This document shows, in pieces, positions 6,543 to 11,222 of a stretch of 11,222 nucleotides of DNA. Source of the DNA: JADJQU01 sp035490315. Its GTDB lineage: Bacteria > Planctomycetota > UBA1135 > GCA-002686595. The number at the start of each line of letters is the position of its first letter. Position 1 is the first letter of the stretch. The notes below the pieces were generated by a model. The model saw only the letters and a program-made list of their open reading frames with translations, searched no databases and was not told the DNA's origin. A program made the position numbers and the translations under genes. Where the stretch lies: NCBI GenBank assembly GCA_035490315.1, contig DATHET010000285.1:1-11222 (forward strand), read 5' to 3'.

Positions 6543-8153
6543 ATGTCGCTGATGCAGCAGTTGATGCGGCGCAAGACCGCCGCGGACGTGGTCGCGGACT
6601 CCGAGATCGGCGAGCACAAGCTCAAGCGCACCCTCGGCGCTTTCGACCTGACCCTGCTCGGCATCGGCGCAATCATCGGCGCGGGTCTCTTCTCGAGCAT
6701 CGGCCAGATGATCACGGGCACCGACAAGCTCGCGGGCGCGGGGCCGTCGGTGATCTTTTCGTATCTGTTGACGGCGATTGCCTGCGGATTCGCGGCCCTG
6801 TGCTACGCCGAGATCGCGGCTTCGGTGCCGGTCTCGGGCAGCGCGTACTCGTACTCCTACGCAGCCTTCGGCGAGCTCATCGCGTGGATCATCGGCTGGG
6901 ACCTGATGATCGAGTACGCGATCGGCAACGTCTACGTGGCGCAGAGCTGGTCGGATTACTTCCAGACCTTCCTGCAAGGCATCAGCGGCGGCACATTCCA
7001 GTTGCCGGTCTGGTTGATGAAGGATTTCCAGAGCGCGACTCAGATCGTCCATCAAGCGCAAGCGACCCTCGACTTGGGAGCCATTCTCGACCAGATCACT
7101 CCGGCGAGTTTTGCGCATTGGTTCGTGTCTGATGAGGTACGCGTGAGCGCACAGACCACGTTGGCTACGTGGGAGAGCGTGCCGCACGTGTCCCTGCCAT
7201 TCTTCGGCGCCGCAGTGCTTTCGTGCAATCTTCCCGCGACGGCGATCACTCTCGCATTGACCGTGCTGCTGTTCATCGGCATCAAGGAAAGCTCGCGCAC
7301 GAATGCCGTGATCGTCGGGCTGAAACTCATTCTGATCGCAGCCTTCCTGGGCATCGGAATCTTCCACGTCGACTCCGCGAACTGGCATCCTTTCGCGCCC
7401 AACGGATTCAAGGGCATCTGGCAGGCGGCGGCCCTCGGTTTCTTCAGCTACATCGGCTTCGACGCGGTCTCGACGGCTTCGGAAGAGTGCCGCAATCCGC
7501 AGAAGGACATGCCGCGCGGACTGATCTGGTCGCTGGTGATCTGCACCGTGCTCTACATCGCGACCGCGGCGGTCCTGACCGGTGTCCTGCCGATGGGCAG
7601 CTTCCACACCCAGGATCCGCTGGCCGAAGCCTTCCGCGCCATGGGCCTCGAGGGCGGCGCGACGGCCTTCGCACTCGGAGCCGTGATCGCGATGACCGCG
7701 GTGCTGCTCGTGTTCCAGCTCGGTCAGACTCGGATCTTCATGGTGATGGCGCGCGACGGCCTCTTACCCAAGGTCTTCTCGAAGATCCATCCGCGCTTCC
7801 GCACGCCGCACATCAACACCTGGATCACCGGTCTGCTCGTCGCGATTTCGTGCAACGTCATGACGCCGAACCAGGCGATCGGCCTGTGCAACATCGGAAC
7901 GCTCTTCGCGTTCATTCTGGTCTCGATCGGAGTGATCGTGCTGCGTGTGCGCGAGCCCGATCGGCCGCGGCCATTCCGCGTGCCGGGCTATCCGGTGACG
8001 CCGATCCTCGCCGCGCTGGCTTGCTTCGCGCTGATCATGGGCCTCGAGCGCTCCAACTGGATGCGGCTCCTGATCTGGCTCGCGATCGGTCTCGTTATCT
8101 ACTTCGCCTACGGAATCCGACACAGCAGGCTCGCGGCCCGCGAGCGAAGCTGA
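6543..8153 (+). CDS. APC-family amino-acid permease (cationic amino-acid transporter type)
   Basis: The 536-residue inner-membrane protein belongs to the APC superfamily and should import amino acids by proton- or gradient-coupled transport. The N-terminal HKLKRTLGAFDLTLLGIGAI leads into the family substrate-site motif GIGAIIGAGLF (40-50) in TM1. CYAEIAASVPVSGSAYSYSY (87-106) marks TM2-TM3, FFSYIGFDAVSTASEE (300-315) followed by NPQKDMPRG marks the TM6 region, and PRPFRVPGYPVTP (475-487) precedes the last helices. The N-terminal pattern and about 12-13 helices are most like bacterial CAT/YfnA-type permeases; the exact substrate is unknown. Residues about 143-220 form an unusually long loop before TM5, and its codons look less GC-rich than the flanks. 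The gene follows asnS by 20 bases with a good Shine-Dalgarno and is probably cotranscribed with it. It converges on the DUF4388 gene with 19 bases between stops. Confidence 0.93.
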   Translation: MSLMQQLMRRKTAADVVADSEIGEHKLKRTLGAFDLTLLGIGAIIGAGLFSSIGQMITGTDKLAGAGPSVIFSYLLTAIACGFAALCYAEIAASVPVSGSAYSYSYAAFGELIAWIIGWDLMIEYAIGNVYVAQSWSDYFQTFLQGISGGTFQLPVWLMKDFQSATQIVHQAQATLDLGAILDQITPASFAHWFVSDEVRVSAQTTLATWESVPHVSLPFFGAAVLSCNLPATAITLALTVLLFIGIKESSRTNAVIVGLKLILIAAFLGIGIFHVDSANWHPFAPNGFKGIWQAAALGFFSYIGFDAVSTASEECRNPQKDMPRGLIWSLVICTVLYIATAAVLTGVLPMGSFHTQDPLAEAFRAMGLEGGATAFALGAVIAMTAVLLVFQLGQTRIFMVMARDGLLPKVFSKIHPRFRTPHINTWITGLLVAISCNVMTPNQAIGLCNIGTLFAFILVSIGVIVLRVREPDRPRPFRVPGYPVTPILAALACFALIMGLERSNWMRLLIWLAIGLVIYFAYGIRHSRLAARERS

Positions 8154-8172
8154 GCGATCACGCAGCGAGCGA

Positions 8173-11100
8173 CTAGGGCAGGAACGAGCGCAGACCCGCG
8201 CCGTCCGAGATCCACAGTCGACCGAGCGGCGCCTGGACGTTCGGCGCTTCCCAGGCGACGTAGGACCAGTCGCCCTGGAGACGGACCGAGAAGGAGCGGC
8301 CCTTTTCCTTGAGCTCGCGCACGAAGTAGATGTCGTCGCGGATCTCGACCGTCCACGGGCTCCAGGGCGAGTCGTGCTGCGAACCGCGGTTGACGTCGCG
8401 GTGGCGCACGATCGACATTCCGGCGTCGGATCCGCGACCGGTGGCGCGCTCGGCCGCGGGATGCGGCGCGGATTCGGCGAGGGGCTCGCTGAGCTCCGGC
8501 TTGAGGCGCGAATCCCAGCTGCCTTCGCGGCCGTCGTTGAAGCGCGCGCGCACGCTGGCGCTTTCGACGTAGGGGCCCGCGACCGGCGGCGAGCTGCATT
8601 CCCAGGGACCTTCGAGGTGGCCGTCCGCGGCGTCGAGGATCCAGGCGCTGCCGTCCTCGGTGAGGCACAGCAGCGAGCCAGGCTTTCCTGGCAGGAAGAC
8701 CGGAGCGCGCGCGATGCCGCTGAGCGACTCGATCGAGTGCTCCCAGCGCAGCGTGCCGGCTGGCCCCATGCGGACGAGATTGCCTCGCCGGTCAGCGAGC
8801 AGGTGATCGTCCAGGACGGCGACCGGCGGAGCGTCGACGCGCGCCGTCGTCCGCCAATGCCGTTCGGCAAGCCGCGAGAGCACCACGGCGAGGTCGCCCG
8901 GGCCGTTGGAGTGCACGGTCAGGGGCTCGAAGCCCGCGAGCTCGAGCGAGAGGTCGAGCTGCTCGCCCGGCGCGGACTCGACGATGCAGGGCGTGGCGTG
9001 CACGCTGCCGTTCGCGAAGCGCACGCGCGCGCCGCTGGGCGTCGATTGGAGGCGCCAGGGCAAGAGGTGTTCCCAGGGTGAGGCGCAGACCTTCGCAAGT
9101 GCCTCCATGGCTTCCTTGTGGTGGCCGCCGCGCGCGAGGTCGCGCGCCAGGGCCACGGCGCTGCGATGCTGTTCCAATTCGCGGATCTCGCTCGCCAGCG
9201 CCCTGGTCAACAACCCGTCCTTGTCGGTGTCGATCAATTCCTTGTAGAGCTTGGAGGCGCGATCGAGATCGCCGTCCTTGGCGTGCAAGCGCGCGGCCTG
9301 CAGCAGCTGCTCCTGCTGGCTCGAGTTCTCGCGGGCAGCGGCGGCGCGGACCGCGCCGGCGCGCTCTTCGTCGCGGTCGTGCAGCGTCGCGAGCAGGTGG
9401 TGCAGGCGCACCACGAAGCCGTCGAGCGCATCGCTGCGCGCGCTGGATTCACCCAGGGCGAGCAGGTCGCGCACCTGCATCGACAGGCGCTTCTCGTCGT
9501 TGTCGCCGCTGCCGGCCGAGGCCGTGGCCTGGCTCAGCTCGCCGACGCTCTGCTCGAGGCGCCCGGCGAGGGCTTGCAGGATGTCGGAGATCGTCGGCCA
9601 GGGATCGCGCGAGAGGAACAGCTTGGGCGGCGGGGGCAGGGCGAGCGTGCGCTCCAGGCCGAGCAGCGGATCTCCGCTCTCGCATTCGTTCTGGCACTTG
9701 CTGTAGAGCGCGAGCCAGGCGTCGCGCTGCTGCCCCTCGCTCTTGCGGATCGCGTCGGTGAACTTGTGCTTGAGCTCCAGGACATGCGGGTTGCGGCTGT
9801 CGCGGAAGTCCTCGTCGAGCATGCGCAGCACGACCTCGGGCCGCTGTCCGCTGTTCTCGAGCTCTATCAATTGATTCTCGACCTGGCGATCCTGGTGGAC
9901 CTGCACCAGGGCGCCCAACCCCAGGATTCCGACCAGCGCGAGCGCAATCCAAAGATTGCGCATCTTCGCCTTACCCTGCGTCGACTGGGCGCGGGCTACG
10001 TTGAACAGGCTGCGCGCGTCGCGGTTGGTCTGGTCGGCGTTGACCAGGGCGCGCAAGGGGCCGAGGGCCTTGTCGGCGAGTCCGCTCGACACCAGCGAGC
10101 GGCAGGCGTCGAGGATCCAGGGCGTCGACTCCTCGACGAGCCCGCAGGCGAGCATCCGATTTCCCAGCTCGAGGCGCGCCGGCGTGCCTTCCGGATTGCG
10201 CGTCGCGGCGGCGGTGAGCAGGGCTCCCGCGCGCATCAATCGATTCTGTTCCTGGAAGTGGCGCGCGACTTTCAGCAGCTCGGGGAAACCGGGCTTCTGC
10301 GATTCGTCCTCGAGCGCGAGCCCCAGGCGCAGGACGTGCACCTCGGCGATCAGGTCCTGACGGTGGTGCTTGCAGATCTCGCGCCAGCGCTCGAGCGAGG
10401 CCTTGGGATCCGCCTCGGCTAGCTCCATCCGGCGCAGGATCGTTCGCGTGTCGGAGCTCGAAGTTCCGGCGAGGGCGAGCACCAGCTTGCCGCCGTTCCA
10501 CTCCTCGATCAGAAGCTCCGCTTCGCCCTGGTCCGGCAGACCGGGCGCGGCGTTGTGGGCCCAACCGGAAAGGCGCGAGGCCGCGCGCAGGAAACGATTC
10601 TTGGACAGCTCTTCGCGCGTCAGCGCGGCGAGCTCGTTCGCATTCGCGAGGCGCACGACCTCGGCGGCGAGCTTGGCGAACACCGCGGCCTTGGTCTGGC
10701 GCAGCGGCCAGGACAAGCGATCGGAGATCTCGCTGACGTTCGAGAAGCCGTCGCACTCGAGGAACAGCTTGTCGCCCGGGAAGGCCGTGGACTCGACCAG
10801 GGGACAGGGAACTTCGTGGATCGACAGACCCTTCGAGTCGCCGTGGGCCGAGCACTCGTCCGACAGGCGCGCGTGCTCGAGCAGCAGGAACTCGACCGAG
10901 ATCGGCGCGCAGTAAACCGGGACCTTGGCCTCGATGCGCGTCGGACGTTTCGTCGGGGCTTCGGGGGGCTTTTCGTCGAGGAGCGGGTCGCCGCCCTCGG
11001 TCGGTTCCGCGTTCGGCAGCGGGCCCGGCTCGAAGCGGAAGTGCACGCCTTCGCAATCGAGCAGCTCGAACATGCGCTCGAGCCGCGCGGCGTAGGCGAT

Positions 11101-11222
11101 GTCGACCATGCGCATCGAGTCGATGCGCTCGTTGTCATCGTCGGGCCAGGCGCGGCCGCAGCGCTTGCGCCAGATCTCGGGATCCTCGTCGGATTCCGGC
11201 AGCAGGTGGATCTGTCCGCTCT
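8173..11222 (-). CDS. Large DUF4388-TM-PEGA-beta-propeller protein (5' end outside window)
   Basis: The frame stays open to the right edge, giving 1015 visible residues. The ATG at 11115 is internal: the 35 residues before it read SGQIHLLPESDEDPEIWRKR and continue into a DUF4388 (PATAN-like) domain, which ends LLDCEGVHFRFEPG. Numbered from that ATG, later parts are: a winged-helix-like segment (about 127-165, SEISDRLSWPLRQ), TPR-like helices (about 215-380), one membrane helix (387-406, NLWIALALVGILGLGALVQV) with basic residues before it, a long helical and coiled-coil region (407-680), a PEGA-like domain (687-751, STPSGARVRF), and a PQQ-like propeller end (ADRRGNLVRMGPAGTLRWEHS type repeats, 752-980). 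The layout suggests a cytoplasmic sensor or scaffold part and a periplasmic PEGA/propeller part. Similar mixes occur in planctomycetes and myxobacteria. The role is unknown, possibly signalling or envelope scaffolding. Confidence 0.85.
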   Translation of the reverse strand, partial: SGQIHLLPESDEDPEIWRKRCGRAWPDDDNERIDSMRMVDIAYAARLERMFELLDCEGVHFRFEPGPLPNAEPTEGGDPLLDEKPPEAPTKRPTRIEAKVPVYCAPISVEFLLLEHARLSDECSAHGDSKGLSIHEVPCPLVESTAFPGDKLFLECDGFSNVSEISDRLSWPLRQTKAAVFAKLAAEVVRLANANELAALTREELSKNRFLRAASRLSGWAHNAAPGLPDQGEAELLIEEWNGGKLVLALAGTSSSDTRTILRRMELAEADPKASLERWREICKHHRQDLIAEVHVLRLGLALEDESQKPGFPELLKVARHFQEQNRLMRAGALLTAAATRNPEGTPARLELGNRMLACGLVEESTPWILDACRSLVSSGLADKALGPLRALVNADQTNRDARSLFNVARAQSTQGKAKMRNLWIALALVGILGLGALVQVHQDRQVENQLIELENSGQRPEVVLRMLDEDFRDSRNPHVLELKHKFTDAIRKSEGQQRDAWLALYSKCQNECESGDPLLGLERTLALPPPPKLFLSRDPWPTISDILQALAGRLEQSVGELSQATASAGSGDNDEKRLSMQVRDLLALGESSARSDALDGFVVRLHHLLATLHDRDEERAGAVRAAAARENSSQQEQLLQAARLHAKDGDLDRASKLYKELIDTDKDGLLTRALASEIRELEQHRSAVALARDLARGGHHKEAMEALAKVCASPWEHLLPWRLQSTPSGARVRFANGSVHATPCIVESAPGEQLDLSLELAGFEPLTVHSNGPGDLAVVLSRLAERHWRTTARVDAPPVAVLDDHLLADRRGNLVRMGPAGTLRWEHSIESLSGIARAPVFLPGKPGSLLCLTEDGSAWILDAADGHLEGPWECSSPPVAGPYVESASVRARFNDGREGSWDSRLKPELSEPLAESAPHPAAERATGRGSDAGMSIVRHRDVNRGSQHDSPWSPWTVEIRDDIYFVRELKEKGRSFSVRLQGDWSYVAWEAPNVQAPLGRLWISDGAGLRSFLP

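Noticed and set aside
8130..8144. CTCGCG-GCC-CGCGAG hairpin near the end of the permease gene as a terminator
   Set aside because: It lies inside the coding sequence, has only a 6-bp stem, and is not followed by a T-run.
7764..8870. A 368-codon minus-strand frame spanning the permease end and the DUF4388 gene end
   Set aside because: It overlaps two well-supported genes in other frames and its translation is biased shadow sequence without a recognisable domain.

Overview
The window is GC-rich (high-60s percent by eye) bacterial chromosomal DNA, packed with genes and with no gap over 150 bases. No rRNA, tRNA, CRISPR array, insertion sequence or integrase is visible. The organism is most likely a planctomycete, or another large-genome Gram-negative lineage such as Myxococcota. 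This rests on the high GC, GTG starts, few clear Shine-Dalgarno sites, a lipobox lipoprotein, and a giant DUF4388-TM-PEGA-beta-propeller protein. It is inference, because no taxonomic marker gene was compared.

Layout. (1) Bases 1-714, plus strand: the 3' end of a membrane protein gene, then a small basic lipoprotein gene. (2) Bases 736-4529, minus strand: a likely three-gene operon. It reads from a NhaC-type Na+/H+ antiporter homologue, to a flippase-like (LPG synthase TM region) membrane protein, to an unrecognised 241-residue protein with a Rossmann-like pattern. (3) Bases 4530-4665: a divergent intergenic region with promoter candidates on both strands and a 6-bp inverted repeat. (4) Bases 4666-8153, plus strand: a membrane-anchored coiled-coil protein 3 bases upstream of asparaginyl-tRNA synthetase (asnS), followed after 20 bases by an APC-family amino-acid permease. 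(5) Bases 8173-11222, minus strand, convergent with the permease: a very large DUF4388 protein whose true start lies beyond the right edge.

Functionally, the asnS-permease pair suits amino-acid supply and tRNA charging. The minus-strand operon suits envelope lipid handling and ion transport. No clearly new multi-gene defence or mobile system is visible. The points most worth a second look are: a NhaC homologue that has lost the family's acidic ion-site residues and carries an extra N-terminal domain; the coupled anchored protein before asnS; a possible TACGCT leaderless -10 signal at two starts; a long insertion in the permease; and the unusual architecture of the DUF4388 protein.
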